Positions 1 to 11,465 are shown, counted from the stretch's first letter. The stretch is 64,000 nt of DNA from Dactylorhiza incarnata (GCA_033032865.1 JAWHQI010000099.1:6651501-6715500), one strand, 5' to 3'. Numbers and translations: made by a program. The notes: a model not told the origin generated them from the sequence alone.

Positions 1-1072
1 TCACTCCGAGAGATCGTGTTGACCCTTCGACACAACCAAGTCATTGTAGAAGGGGTTACTACAATGAGCGTCATTTTGAGGAAAGTCTCGAGTATAGGTT
101 TTGTAGAGTCGCCCCACAGTTTGATGGTTTGTCAAGTCCCGAGGACTTTAGCTATTGGCTCGTGGACATGCGGTTTTATCTAGATCACTTTAAGTTATTT
201 GGTGAGCGTCGCGTCAGGTTTGTGAAGCTTAGGTTGTTAGGTCAAGCGAGACATTATTGGGATAGCATTGAGCGAGATCATCTTTGCCCCATCACTAGTT
301 GGGGGGAGATGAAGCGGAGATTGTGTCACAAGTATTTACCAACGCCATATAATTGTCGTCTCCTCAAGCAAGTACTCTCCTTCCGGCAAGGATCCTTGTT
401 TGTTGCTGAGTATAGAGCTCACTTTGATGAGTTAGCAGTGAGGAGCGACATTCATGATGAGCCAGTCGCAACCGCTGCAAGATTCCGTTTCGGACTTCGG
501 TCTACTATCTACATATCACTGAATCACCATCAATTAGTTTCTGTCGAGCAGACTTTTCAGCTCGCTCTCCACTATGAGCAGTGTTTGAGATCCGCTAGAA
601 TTACTTAGATATGTTCGCACTCTGACCGCCCCATTTTAAGGAGCCCTCCCCAGCCAAAGCCCACCATTAGAGATCTTTCCCTACCAAAAACCACGCATGC
701 ACTTAGTTGTGACCACACGGATACAACATCACGATCCCCAACTATCGGGTTCTCCCATTCGGAGGGAGGAGATTCAATGTGTTATCGTTCAGGATATAGG
801 ACATGTAGCTACCCAGTGCCCTCCAATGAGTTTATCCCTCGATAGTGAGCATGAGCCTACTCCTGACTATAGTGTATAATGAGGGAAATAGTATCACGAC
901 TGTTGAGATTGTTTCTGAAAGCGGCACGAGTAGAGAATTAGAGTCAGACTTGAGGAAGTGTCTATTACCTACACCTCATCTTGATGGGGATGAGATTCTG
1001 ATGAGTGATCCATTTATGCACAAGATTCTTGACGTCTTTTCTAGTCATATCTCCGAGTCATCCCACCTATGA
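1..1072 (+). pseudogene. Decayed Ty3/gypsy gag remnant
   Basis: The open stretch 129-608 (159 codons) reads as a retrotransposon gag core: a PQFDG-type lead-in just upstream (about 112-127), then the YWL...MRFYLDHF block and a WGEMKRRL block usual for gypsy gag. Translation runs in frame upstream of the ATG, so that ATG is probably not the original start. After a stop at 608 the frame reappears at 697-879, where a zinc knuckle is still recognisable (C-x14-C with an internal GH) but the second Cys is now Val. Small open pieces continue to about 1072. No protease, RT or integrase follows. I infer a truncated, long-dead copy whose 5' part lies outside the window. Confidence 0.75.
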
Positions 1073-1260
1073 TGTTCTCAAATCTAGTGTTGCAAACTTA
1101 ATGATGACCCCTCTTACATTTAACAAGCTTGTAGATTGCGGCCGACATGTCCGACATGTCATTTTTGAGGGGGAATCGATACGTTTTCGCCACATTTGAC
1201 AATTCTGGCGTTTTCCAATATTGCGGCCAACTAATGGCGGCTAATGGCGGCCCAATATTG

Positions 1261-1708
1261 CTCGAGTATTGAGCCGAATCGGAATCGGTTAAAATTGATT
1301 CGACTCAATTTGAGTAGATTCAATGACTCGAATCTGATTTCGAGTCAACCCTAAATTGCTCAAAATATGATTCGAATCAGCTCAAATTGATTAAAAATAT
1401 TACGCATTTATTAATATATTCTTATTTTAAAATTAAAAGCACCAAAATTTAAACCTAAATAAAAAAAGTGAAGACTTTGAGTGATTCATTTGCTAAATTT
1501 AGAGGTTGCCCAATTTAATTTCGAGCCAACAATGAATAAAGAGAAAAATTGCTCAATTTCGAGCCGGATCCATTCGATTTCGAGCCGACTCGGAATCGAG
1601 CCATTTTGAGTCGAGCCGAGTCGATTTCGATTTCGAGCCGAGTTCTACTCGAAAATTTCAATTTCGAGTCGAGCCCAAATCGCTCGAACTCGACTCGATA
1701 TCAGCCCT
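1261..1708. repeat. Low-complexity CGAGTCGAG-rich stretch, possible non-autonomous hAT end
   Basis: The sequence is built from variants of gattcgagtcg and gagccgagtcg with AT-rich breaks. It stops at ATATCAGCCCTA (1699-1709), a terminus of the TAGGGCTG type seen in many plant hAT-like non-autonomous elements. I could not find a matching left terminus or an 8-bp duplication, so the element type is a guess. Confidence 0.35.
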
Positions 1709-1733
1709 AACCATCCATGATGGCCCCGTAGTC

Positions 1734-1741
1734 TATAAATA
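1734..1741 (+). promoter_or_regulatory. TATA box (TATAAATA)
   Basis: TATAAATA followed by GGGG sits about 125 bp upstream of the proline-rich frame. The arrangement looks like a plant core promoter or an LTR promoter, but no LTR boundary or second copy was found. Confidence 0.4.
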
Positions 1742-1864
1742 GGGGTTGAGGGCTCATATTTTGGGCATTGAAGATTGGAGTGTTGAAGCATAATCTTTGA
1801 TCATTTCGATGCTGAAACCGAGATCGGGCGTGAAGCCTGGAACCCTTCCCTTCCCTCTATTGTC

Positions 1865-2746
1865 GTGAGTCCCCTCCCCTCTTCCCACCCCACTGTCAAC
1901 CCCCACTTTACAACCCAGCCCTTCACCATACAGCCGGCCTCCATCCTCCCATTTCATCCCCATTACAACTCCAGTCCAACAGCCGCCCAAAACACCCTCC
2001 TCTACCCACTGCCCCCCCCCCCCCCCCCCAATTCCCCTTCAAATACCTTCCCCAATCAACCTCCAACAACAACTCAAAACTCCACCACCTTCTCTCCAAA
2101 AACTGCCCCATTTCCCTACCCTAAACCCCTTGAATTCATCTTCGGCGATCATAGGAATCATTCTCTGGTCACCTCTGGTGTTCCTCCTCCATTCCCCTTT
2201 CCATTTCCTCCATTTCCGGTTTTCCAGCGAACGCCGGAAAACACCTCCGGCCATCACCCCCACCTCTGGCCACCTCGTCGGCAACCACCTCCGGCGGCTG
2301 CCTCCGGCCAGCCAACACCACACTACCCCATAACCATCACAACCACCTTCCTCCACTACCCCACTATCTCCATAACTCCCCACTACTCTCACTTCCCCAA
2401 TTCTAGGACACAACTCCTAAATTTCTCTCCTCCACTCAATTGCCCATTTCCCACTCCCCCCCCCCCCCCCCCCCCCCCCATTCACATGGATCCATATTCC
2501 CTCATCCTTCCCCATCAGCCGGCTAATACCTTCCCCTCTCCTGGACATCTCCCCACTGCCGTCTACTCCTTCAAAACCTTGTTTCTGACAATCGGACATC
2601 AATTCCACCCACATTCAGAACCTTCAGCTGGCCTTCCAGCACCGCGAATGCAGACAGAATTGGTCCAGGGAGGAGCTGAATCAATTCCTGTTTACTGGAA
2701 TTTCATTCCTGCAACCCAGATTGACCCCCCATTACGTACAAACTGA
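1865..2746 (+). CDS. Proline-rich open frame, doubtful gene
   Basis: A 293-codon frame with GTG/ATG-rich context, dominated by Pro, Thr, Ser and His, and interrupted by two homopolymer C tracts (2012-2029 and 2456-2479). No domain is recognisable. C-rich sequence resists stop codons, so the length alone is weak evidence. A TATA box lies upstream, and downstream (2750-2960) the sequence carries loose repeats of attccagcagcc. It could be the first exon of a proline-rich protein, or the 5' region of an unidentified retroelement. No continuation was seen. Confidence 0.2.
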   Translation: MSPLPSSHPTVNPHFTTQPFTIQPASILPFHPHYNSSPTAAQNTLLYPLPPPPPPNSPSNTFPNQPPTTTQNSTTFSPKTAPFPYPKPLEFIFGDHRNHSLVTSGVPPPFPFPFPPFPVFQRTPENTSGHHPHLWPPRRQPPPAAASGQPTPHYPITITTTFLHYPTISITPHYSHFPNSRTQLLNFSPPLNCPFPTPPPPPPPPIHMDPYSLILPHQPANTFPSPGHLPTAVYSFKTLFLTIGHQFHPHSEPSAGLPAPRMQTELVQGGAESIPVYWNFIPATQIDPPLRTN

Positions 2747-2749
2747 GCC

Positions 2750-2960
2750 CCACTTCCATATCCCTGCTGCCGCCTCCCATTCCAGCCGCCGGACACCATT
2801 CCAGCAGCCCAAATTTCAAAAATCCTTCCCCGGGGCCTAATTCCAGCACCCAGGAATTTATTTCCTGCTGCCCAAGCCCCCCTATTGCAGCAGCTGGGCA
2901 CTATTCCAGCAGCCCCCAACCCCATTCCAGCAACTACAGGGACTCCCGCTAACAGCCGGC
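2750..2960 (+). repeat. Degenerate attccagcagcc repeats
   Basis: At least six imperfect copies of attccagcagcc or its variants (attccagcacc, attgcagcagc) are strewn over 200 bp directly after the proline-rich frame. The stretch 2965-3310 that follows is AT-rich with no coding signal. Confidence 0.45.
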
Positions 2961-3310
2961 GCATCCAACTTCCTCTCCAAGCCTTCTACCACTATTAGTT
3001 GTGTAAGTTTCAGGTTAGTTGTCATTTATTTTATGTTGAATTGTTTGTGAATTTTCTACTCAAATGATAGTGGTTTGTAATCGTTGTTTTCAAATTTTGA
3101 GGAGTTGTAAGTTCTCATATACATAATTATTTGATTTCGAGCTCTCTTGCATCTATACAAACTTCAAGTATTTCCTTGTTTATAAGTTTTAACTGTTGTG
3201 ACATATCTTCCAATTTTGATTTATAAAACAAATTATTATTGCAAGTTACAAATCGTCGGGTCTCATATAGTTAGTTGCATGTAGGAGTTTACCCATTATC
3301 TCCTCAGCAA

Positions 3311-3765
3311 TAGTTTTTGTTAGCAGTTAATGATTTTGATTTTGTTTGCTGTAATTTGGTGCCTCTAATTTGAGCAATTTCTATTGACATCAAATATGCT
3401 TGTGCTTGCGTAAATACATCCATAAATCTCGTTTGTGATAGTCATATGGATGATGGTTAGTTTTCTGTTAGGTTAGAAATTCGGGGGTGAGCAAATCGTA
3501 TGGACAATTATTGCACTCAGAATGTATACAATTTGGGGAAAAAATAATCTCTTAAAATATCATGTTCTATTTTATACTCTATTTTTGCTTCGACAACATT
3601 TTGACTCGCCCCATCGGAGAAAAGAAAGTATTTGAGTAACCTCCATATTTGAGCTTCGGCGTGGTGAAAAAGGTCAAGATCTTCATTTTGAGCTATATTT
3701 CCAACGAATGATGAGAGTTCTAATTTCTTACCGGAGCTTCATTTCTCATCAGAGTCATTGTTACC
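3311..3765 (+). repeat. 455-bp flanking duplication, left copy
   Basis: This segment recurs in the same orientation at 18485-18939 without indels. The only difference I noticed is G at 3535 against A at 18709. The two copies bracket the whole viral insert like a giant target-site duplication. No coding signal was seen in it. A unique 47-bp stretch (3766-3812) separates this copy from the inverted repeat. Confidence 0.95.
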
Positions 3766-4104
3766 CATAACCTGGCTCATCGTGAACTATATTCCTTGGT
3801 TATGGCATACGAGTAGTGAGTACGCACTTACTGCTTTCCTGATGTAGTTAATGTTAGTTCTTTTGTTCATTATGATGCTTATAGTCTTACGCTTCTTATT
3901 TCACGAGGTGTCGTATGTGCTGTGGAACGGCACCCAAGCCGCGTCGACATTAACGACCGAGAGGGTCTGTTAGTCATAAATCGTTGGCAGCCGTGCAGCC
4001 TTTTTACTCTCAACAAATTAGCAGCCTAGGACGGAATCACCATTTATGAACAAACTAACAAACCTTAATAACATCATGAAAGTATGTAAGGGCGTCACTT
4101 CACG

Positions 4105-5119
4105 ATGAGCAAACAGCTCACACACTATATTGGGCACAATAAGTCCACCCGCAATACGGGTAAACAGGCGTTAAAAATGCCAATCTATATGAGTTCCCAA
4201 CTGAACTCGAGGCGTTAAACAAATGGACAATTCCTAAAGTTTTACCCAAAGAAATTTATCAGATTGAAACATTTGATTTCCGATCATCAATCACCATTAA
4301 AAATATGGAACGAACACTACAAGTTAATAATAACGAACAGACAATTAAATTATTGTCAGAAGACGATATCGAACCTTATCGAGAAAAATATAATTTTCTC
4401 CATATTGGATTAATTCAAATAGTATTAAAATCGTTAACACTTCAAGGTTTAAATGCTTCCCTCATCACCTCCCTTCGGGATGGGCGATGTTTAGATTGGG
4501 AAAAATCCCTCATGGGTGTTATGCAGACTAGTCTCTGTCACGGCCCAGTTTATTTTAATGTCTATCCTAATTTAAGTCTGTCACTCACAGATATTAATCT
4601 ATTAGACGCAATAACATTAAATCTCAAGACTTTTGGTTACAATTTTCTTCCTGGATCTGAAACGATAGCAATAATCTATCGTATGCACTTTAAGGTACTC
4701 AATACGTTAGCTCCCAAGGCTAAACACCTGACAAAACCAGGAAAGACTACTTTAATAGAAACCAATCTTCTTACATCTAAAGTAGCTACTAATCGTATAA
4801 TCAATTGGGATGAGATCCAATTTCCCCAAGAATGGATCTTAACAACAGCAATACCACCACGAATAATCATGGATACTGACATTGATCAGATTATCAGGTA
4901 AGATTCACACCTCAAATCACAGCTCGACTTTCTATGTCAGGTTCGCGACGAATGTCCGATAGATTCTCGGATACCACAAATATGTCCGAACCACTTGAAC
5001 AAAATGATGTTCACGCGGTAAAAATCACAAACACAATTCCACATCTCATTTACAAACCTAAAACCTCATCACAATTAGATGATGAACCAACAATGTCGGA
5101 AATGTCTTTTTGTATTTAG
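4105..5119 (+). pseudogene. Viral movement protein, copy A, broken
   Basis: The region corresponds to the 30K-superfamily movement protein of caulimovirids, which modifies plasmodesmata for cell-to-cell spread. The longest open piece is 4305-4901. Compared with copy B, a 1-nt loss in an A run near 4175 separates the first ATG (4105) from the body, and a 22-bp deletion near 4893 shifts the frame and ends the piece at 4901. A short open tail (4934-5116) then runs to a TAG at 5117-5119. That TAG is shared with copy B and is followed immediately by ATG. Family assignment rests on position before the coat region and on general similarity, so it is less certain than the RT call. Confidence 0.7.
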
Positions 5120-8100
5120 ATGAACTTAGACAATAATCCTCATCTTTTAAAAATCTTTAATCGCGATTTTTATATCGAAAATTTTCCTGATTTTCAGGAC
5201 TGGTATATTGCCAAATATCCCCAATTACTACATCGTATGATTCATAAATATGATTGGTACGATGATTATAATAAAACACAAAAAATTAAATTTTTTCATG
5301 AATGGTTTTTAGAATTCTCTATTAATACAGAAATAAAACAAGTAAATTTACTTGAAGATCAATTTAAAGAGTGGACGACTATTCGCGGCACCAAGGTCAA
5401 TGCGTTGTATCCACCCTCTGAAGGGTTACGATTAGGGAACCCAACAGATATGAACGAAGCGTCGGCCTTCATTAAACGAATTCACACTTAAGATCAGACA
5501 ATTCGCGAATTACAAAAATTAATTGCCCAAAATAATTATACAAATCTTGTTGTTGGCATCATGGGTCAACAATTAATTCGTATTAAAACTGTCGTTCAGG
5601 AATTAAGCGCCAAATTAAATACGCTTAAATAAAACGTACTTCCTACGGCCATTACTACGACCCCACAATATAAACATATTGCAATTAAACCACCAATTGA
5701 AGTTTCGGGTTATAAATTAAAAGCTCCAAATGAAATTACCAAGGAAGATCTTAAAGATCTAATCGTCCAATTTCGACAGCATAAACTCAATATGCTGGCT
5801 AATCGAACAAGGAAATCCCCTACTCCAACTATACCTCTCCAACGAGCGATATGCACTAGCGCTACGCCTAGTGAGCCATCATCATCAGATAATGAATCAT
5901 TAAATCCTATCCAAATTGAACAAGCCTTTGCCGACATTCCCCAGTCGACACAGGTAAATGCGGTCAAATATGAGAAACCAAATCTCCTCAAATACTACTA
6001 TAAACGACCATCTCCAGTCGATCTTCTATATGAAGAAAATGACTCAATCATTCAAAATAATTATAGTAGTGGTTCCATCTATGAATGGAATATTGATGGT
6101 TTATCGGATAAACAAATTCATGATCAAATGCATCGCATGGTCATGTATGCCAATGTGGCCCGAGCCAGTGGTAACTCTGATCAACAGATTACCACTTTTA
6201 TCACCAATGGCTTTACTGGCATCCTTCGCGGCTGGTGGGTAATTATCTCACCGATCAACGCAAAGCGGAAATTCTTACCGCTGTTAAATTAGAAAATGCT
6301 GTAGAACGGTCGGATGCCCTTTACACATTAATCTTGACCATTATTCAGCATTTTACTGGCGGCATCAGTGACCAGGGTGAACGAACAAGAACCCTACTCC
6401 AAAATTTACGATGTCCCACACTTACACATTTTCGATGGTATAAAGATACCTTCCTAAATCGTGTATTTTTCCTAAATGATCCCGAACAGGCTCATTGGAA
6501 ATCCAAATTTATCGATGGATTACCAAATTTATTTGCCGAACGAGTTCGACAAACATTAAGAAACCAAAATAATGGTTCAATTCCCTACGAACAATATACA
6601 TATGGCACACTGATTAACACATGTGTCAAAGAGGGCTTAGCTATTTGTAATGATTTAAAATTAAGACACCAATTAAAATCACAACGCTTAACAGAGCGAA
6701 GTCAATTAGGCGAATTCTGCCGCCAATTTGCTATAAATGTTCCCAAATTACCGGAACAAGAAAAAATGAAAAGGGCAACAAAAACATATGCGAAGAACTA
6801 TCACTCGCATTAAAGAAAGAAAAAGAAAAAATATATACAAGATGACGATATAAATAGGCATCGTCATAAGCGAGGACATGAATTCTCGCGCAAACGCAAA
6901 GCATCTCATAAAGAGATCAAATGCTACAAATGTGGCAAGACTGGCCATTATGCCAATCGCTGTTATACTAAAAAGAAATTAGACGAAATTGAGGATGAAG
7001 GTCTCAAACGAACTCTTTACAAAATACTCCTCAATTCAGACGAAGAACAGTCATCCGAAACATCCGATGACAACCAATCCGTTACTTCAAATGAAGAATG
7101 TGGCAGTGATTGTGACTGTCCAACATGTACTCAACATGACACTGCTTATTACAAAGCAATAATCGCCATGAATGGCTTGTCAATCAATGTTCTCTCAACA
7201 ACTGATCGAAGAGAGATAATACGAACATTACTACAAGTTCCAATGGAACCGGGCCTACAAAACAAACTAGTAGAGTTTCTTTCTGAACCCACACCAGGAC
7301 TACTAAATACTCGTCAAACATCTCGCTCTAACGAATCTTATAACATGAGCGAAATCCTACGACGATATTCGACGCAAGAGGCAAAGCCTGTATCCATTAC
7401 GGACTTGCGACATGAAATCAACAAATTAAAAGACGAAATTAAAAGTCTTAAACAACAAGAATCAATGACGCAAATACGTCTCAACAATTTAGAACAAATT
7501 ACCCAAACACTTTTGCTTCCTGAAGAGGGACGCCCTGAGTCATCTTCAGCACATCTTGAACCCACCACGGTACAAGAAGAGCAAACACAATTATCAAAAA
7601 TTGATTTGGTCATTACCCAAAAATGGTATATCCAAGTCAACCTGCTCATTAATAATGAGCATTACATCCACAACCTAATCGCTCTTGTAGATAGTGGCGT
7701 AGATTTAAATTGCGTCAAAGCAGAGATCGTTCCAAAAAAATATTGCGAACGAACAACACAAACCCTTAATGCAGCAAATAATCGTGCACTAACAACCCCG
7801 TATAAAATTACGGATGCCCATGTTTGTAAGGAGGATATTGTTATTCCCTTACATCTAATTGTCGTGAACGAAATTTCACAACACCTAATTTTAGGTACAC
7901 CGTTTCTAGAAAGGCTTATGCCCATTCACGCAATTTATAAAAGGGAATTACTACTACATACAAAAACAAAACAATTTGTTTTGAATTCATATCTGATCCA
8001 CTGATCAAAATTTTAAATCACATAAAAGAGGTCAATCTCAAAACAAATCAAATAAACTTTTTAAAAACCGAAATATCACATCTACATATTTCGGAACAAC

Positions 8101-9539
8101 TCCAACGAGTTGACATTCAAACAAAAATACAACAATTTGAAAACAATTTAAAATTACATAATTGTAGTAATCTTCCCAATGCTTTCTGGGCTCGTAAACA
8201 ACATATTGTTTACCTACCCTATGATGACGGGTTTACTGAAACTCATATTCCGACACAGGCACGACCCTGTCAAATTAATCAACATTACTTGGAAACCTGT
8301 AAAAGGGAAATACAGGACCTTCTGCAAAAGGGACTCATTCGACAGTCCTACTCCCCCTGGAGTTGTACGACATTCTATGTCATGAATAATGCTGAAAAAG
8401 AAAGAGGTGTTCCTCGTCTAGTAATTAACTATAAACCATTAAATAAGGTACTTAAATGGATTCGTTACCCAATTCCAAATAAACGCGATTTATTAAATCG
8501 CACCGTTACGGCAAAAATCTTTTCCAAATTTGATCTTAAATCTGGCTATTGGCAAATTCAAATAGCCGAACAAGATAAATATAAGACGGCTTTTACCGTC
8601 CCATTTGGCCATTATGAATGGAATGTTCTACCATTTGGCCTCAAAAATGCTCCTTCCGAATTTCAACATATAATGAATGATATTTTCATACCATATTCCG
8701 AATTTATCTTACCCTATATTGATGACATCCTAATTTTCTCCTCTACAATTGACGACCATTTCAAACACCTCCGTGTGTTCCAACATTTGTTCACCAAAAA
8801 TGGGCTGGTAGTATCAGCACCAAAAATTAAAATATTCCAAACAGAAATACGATTTTTGGGACATATAATCGTCAATAATACGATCACCCCTATTCAAAGA
8901 TACATTGATTTTGCTTCTAAATTCCCCAATGAAATTACTGACACCAAACAATTGCAAAGATTTCTTGGTGCCTTAAATTATGTGGCTGATTTTTATCACA
9001 ATCTTGCGAGCGACACTAAGCTATTATATGCAAGACTACAAAAGGAGCCACCGCCATGGACAGATAAACACACTGCCGCTATCTGCCGCATCAAGAGTAA
9101 GGTACAGCAATTACCTTGTTTACATCTTGCTAATGCAAATTGGTTTAAAATAGTTGAAACCGACGCCAGTAATATTGGTTTTGGAGGTATCCTAAAACAA
9201 CGTAATCCTGAAACGAACAAAGAAGTCTTAGTTCGTTACTATTCAGGAAAGTGGAATACCACTCAGAGCAATTACTCAACAATTAAGAAAGAAATGCTTT
9301 CTCTTATTAAATGCATTCATAAATTCCAAGATGACCTATTAAATCAAAAATTTCTACTACGAATAGATTGTAGTTCTGTCAAACATATACTGGAAAAGGA
9401 TGTAAAGCATTTAGCATCTAAACAAATATTTGCTCGATGGCAAGCTGAATTAGCAATTTTTGATTTCGACATTGAATATATTAAAGGAGATGCTAATAGT
9501 CTTCCCGATTTCTTAACTCGTGAATTCCTTGCAGAATGA
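5120..9539 (+). pseudogene. Viral coat-protease-RT-RNase H polyprotein, copy A, broken
   Basis: Order of domains: presumed coat region (5120-6840), zinc knuckle CYKCGKTGHYANRC (about 6919-6960), aspartic protease with ALVDSG (near 7684), reverse transcriptase (8289 onward) with intact YIDDILIFSS (near 8716-8745), and RNase H with conserved TDAS (near 9160). Differences from copy B that break it: stop TAA at 5489-5491 (Glu codon in B), stop TAA near 5630 (Gln codon in B), a 1-nt loss near 6239, stop TAA at 6811-6813 (Lys codon in B), and a 1-nt loss near 7938. The RT/RNase H part is open from 8289 to 9539. The final TGA overlaps the next ATG. Confidence 0.92.
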
Positions 9540-10805
9540 GTAACTCTGACAGATCGCACGCATGGGAAATACCCACGCGGAGACAACAATCCAAATCCCG
9601 ATTGGATAAAATACCAGCAAGAAAGACAATTCTTTCTCATGCACAATCATCACGCCAAATTGGCGAATCATCATCCTCAAATGCAACTGGTCCAATGACC
9701 AACAAAGATGGTCCAATGACCTACAAAGATGCGACCGCGATTGAATCGGTCTATACGGTTAAGACTGTGAATGAAACAGTCCTTCATCTTGACCGCCATG
9801 ACATCCCACTAATGGATGCCCCATGGAAATTACAGGAGAAATATTTAGAGCATAATATGTTCCCAATCAAGAGTAAATCCCGCTCTTTATATGAGGCCAT
9901 CCTCATAGCGCTGGAATCAGCAGAATTTGAACATCATAGGCAATCGCCTAATAATCTCAATAGCGAGATTACCTATAGCAAAATAATTATCCGCAATATA
10001 TTAACTCCGCAATTATGGGGTTTGCACCCAAACAGGGAGCGTCAAATTCAATCACGCGACAAGACCAGAACGGCCAATGTTACGTACTGGGAATATGTCG
10101 ATGCATTTTATAATGTTTTCTATTATGACAATTCAAATAGGAAGCATTCATAGTTCATAAAAATCTGCCATGAAATTCTTAAAAGGGAAATTCCTTCATG
10201 GTTATGTTTGGTAGCAAAAATTTGGTGCTACCGTCGAAATATTGCCAACACAATTGTTGGAACTCTTCCCCAAATGGGTCGACAATGCAGCAATCTGCCA
10301 GAAGGAGAACTTATTTGACGAAGAGACAACATTCTACTTCTTCGTCACCCACGAAATACCACACATCTTTAAATGGACATTCAAAGCTAAAGTAAATACT
10401 GCTTCACATCCTGTGCTACTCCGCCAATATATGGTCAAATGGTGGAATCGCCTCTCCGAATCAGATAAAATTACTGAGGTACAGAATGCCATCAAGGAGG
10501 AAATATTGCATCGCCCCCAAAGACAAATATTGTCATCCAATTCTCTGAAGCAGTTTAAAGAATCCTTAATTAAAAGGAATCCCAAAATCACGGCCACCGA
10601 ATTAAAGGTCAAGTGCATGGAATTCATGCAAACTCAATTTACTGATGTATTTTCAGATAATTTTGATTTTGTCATCTTTCCCAAAAATGATATATCAATG
10701 GCGGGTTCAGACGCCTCCTCTGCTGGAATACAGTCAGATGATGAAACAACACAGGGTCTTCAATACTCTGTCATTCCAGCCACGCAAGAATCAAAGAAGC
10801 AATAA
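9536..10805 (+). pseudogene. Viral ORF2, unknown function, copy A, broken
   Basis: The start codon overlaps the stop of the polyprotein as ATGA at 9536-9539, an arrangement suited to coupled termination-reinitiation. Open pieces are 9536-10153 and 10242-10805. A Trp codon in copy B is TAG here (10151-10153), and two bases are missing near 10203. The product would be about 420 residues, hydrophilic and rich in Asn, Ile and Lys, with no domain I recognise. A second ORF of unknown function is a florendovirus trait. Confidence 0.75.
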
Positions 10806-11016
10806 TTTCTTCAATGGACCCCAGGAAGACAATGCCAGCAAGCCAGCAATAACATTTGCTTTAATAATGAGGGGAATCTTTTCTTTCCTGTAGCAATAAT
10901 ATTTGCTTTAATAATGTATGTACTTTTGCTTTTTGCTTTATCTTTTGCTTTAGAAAAGAAGCACTAAAATAATTAAGTGCTCAGAAGGAATCCTTCTACA
11001 TCCTTCTATGTTGTAT

Positions 11017-11024
11017 TATAAATA
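11017..11024 (+). promoter_or_regulatory. Viral transcript promoter TATA box, copy A
   Basis: TATAAATA lies about 210 bp after the end of ORF2 in the position of the single pregenomic promoter of caulimovirids. An AATAAA lies 64 bp downstream. The upstream 130 bp carry repeats of ttttgcttta and a palindromic aaggaatccttct. Transcription would run right, through the spacer into copy B in antisense. Confidence 0.7.
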
Positions 11025-11080
11025 AGGCCCCAAGCCTTTCGTAGTAATCATCAGTTGTAAGATCAGTTCTTCCATTGTAT

Positions 11081-11086
11081 AATAAA
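11081..11086 (+). terminator. AATAAA polyadenylation signal, copy A
   Basis: AATAAA is 57 bases after the TATA box, the spacing that lets a circular pararetrovirus template make a terminally redundant RNA (signal skipped on the first pass, used on the second). Confidence 0.55.
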
Positions 11087-11111
11087 ACTTCTTCCATTGT
11101 GTTCTTCTGCG

Positions 11112-11159
11112 GAAGGCTTGGAGTTGAAGCAGAACTGGAGTTGAAGCAGAACTCTAGCG
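11112..11159. repeat. 48-bp spacer at the centre of the viral inverted repeat
   Basis: The two arms match up to 11111 and from 11160. Between them are 48 bases that include two direct copies of ggagttgaagcagaact in tandem, followed by ctagcg. This looks like filler made while the two ends were joined. Confidence 0.85.
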
Positions 11160-11184
11160 CGCAGAAGAACACAATGGAAGAGGT

Positions 11185-11190
11185 TTTATT
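11185..11190 (-). terminator. AATAAA polyadenylation signal, copy B
   Basis: Mirror of the signal at 11081-11086, reading AATAAA on the minus strand. Confidence 0.55.
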
Positions 11191-11246
11191 ATACAATGGA
11201 AGAACTGATCTTACAACTGATGATTACTACGGAAGGCTTGGGGCCT

Positions 11247-11254
11247 TATTTATA
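11247..11254 (-). promoter_or_regulatory. Viral transcript promoter TATA box, copy B
   Basis: TATAAATA on the minus strand, pointing toward the spacer and copy A. It faces the copy A TATA box 222 bp away, so the two viral promoters converge. Confidence 0.7.
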
Positions 11255-11465
11255 ATACAACATAGAAGGATGTAGAAGGATTCCTTCTGAGCACTTAATT
11301 ATTTTAGTGCTTCTTTTCTAAAGCAAAAGATAAAGCAAAAAGCAAAAGTACATACATTATTAAAGCAAATATTATTGCTACAGGAAAGAAAAGATTCCTC
11401 TCATTATTAAAGCAAATGTTATTGCTGGCTTGCTGGCATTGTCTTCCTGGGGTCCATTGAAGAAA

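Larger units (their letters stand above)
3813..11111 (+). mobile_element. Endogenous pararetrovirus copy A (florendovirus-like)
   Basis: A 7.3-kb Caulimoviridae-like genome in plus orientation: leader (3813-4104), movement protein, coat-zinc finger-protease-RT-RNase H polyprotein, a second ORF of unknown function, and a 3' region with TATA box and AATAAA. There are no LTRs and no integrase, as expected for a plant pararetrovirus. Gene order and the presence of a downstream ORF of unknown role fit the genus Florendovirus, known mainly as genome-integrated copies. No clear initiator-tRNA-Met primer site was found in the leader, so the copy may lack a few bases at its end. It is interrupted by at least seven stops or frameshifts compared with copy B. 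It is the mirror image of 11160-18481. Confidence 0.9.

Noticed and set aside
1923..2964. Minus-strand Gly/Trp-rich frames opposite the proline-rich frame
   Set aside because: They are complements of C-rich sequence with no domains.
7338..7649. Antisense frames opposite the viral polyprotein (also 14624-14935 and others)
   Set aside because: They appear identically in both copies simply because the copies are mirrors; there is no independent signal.
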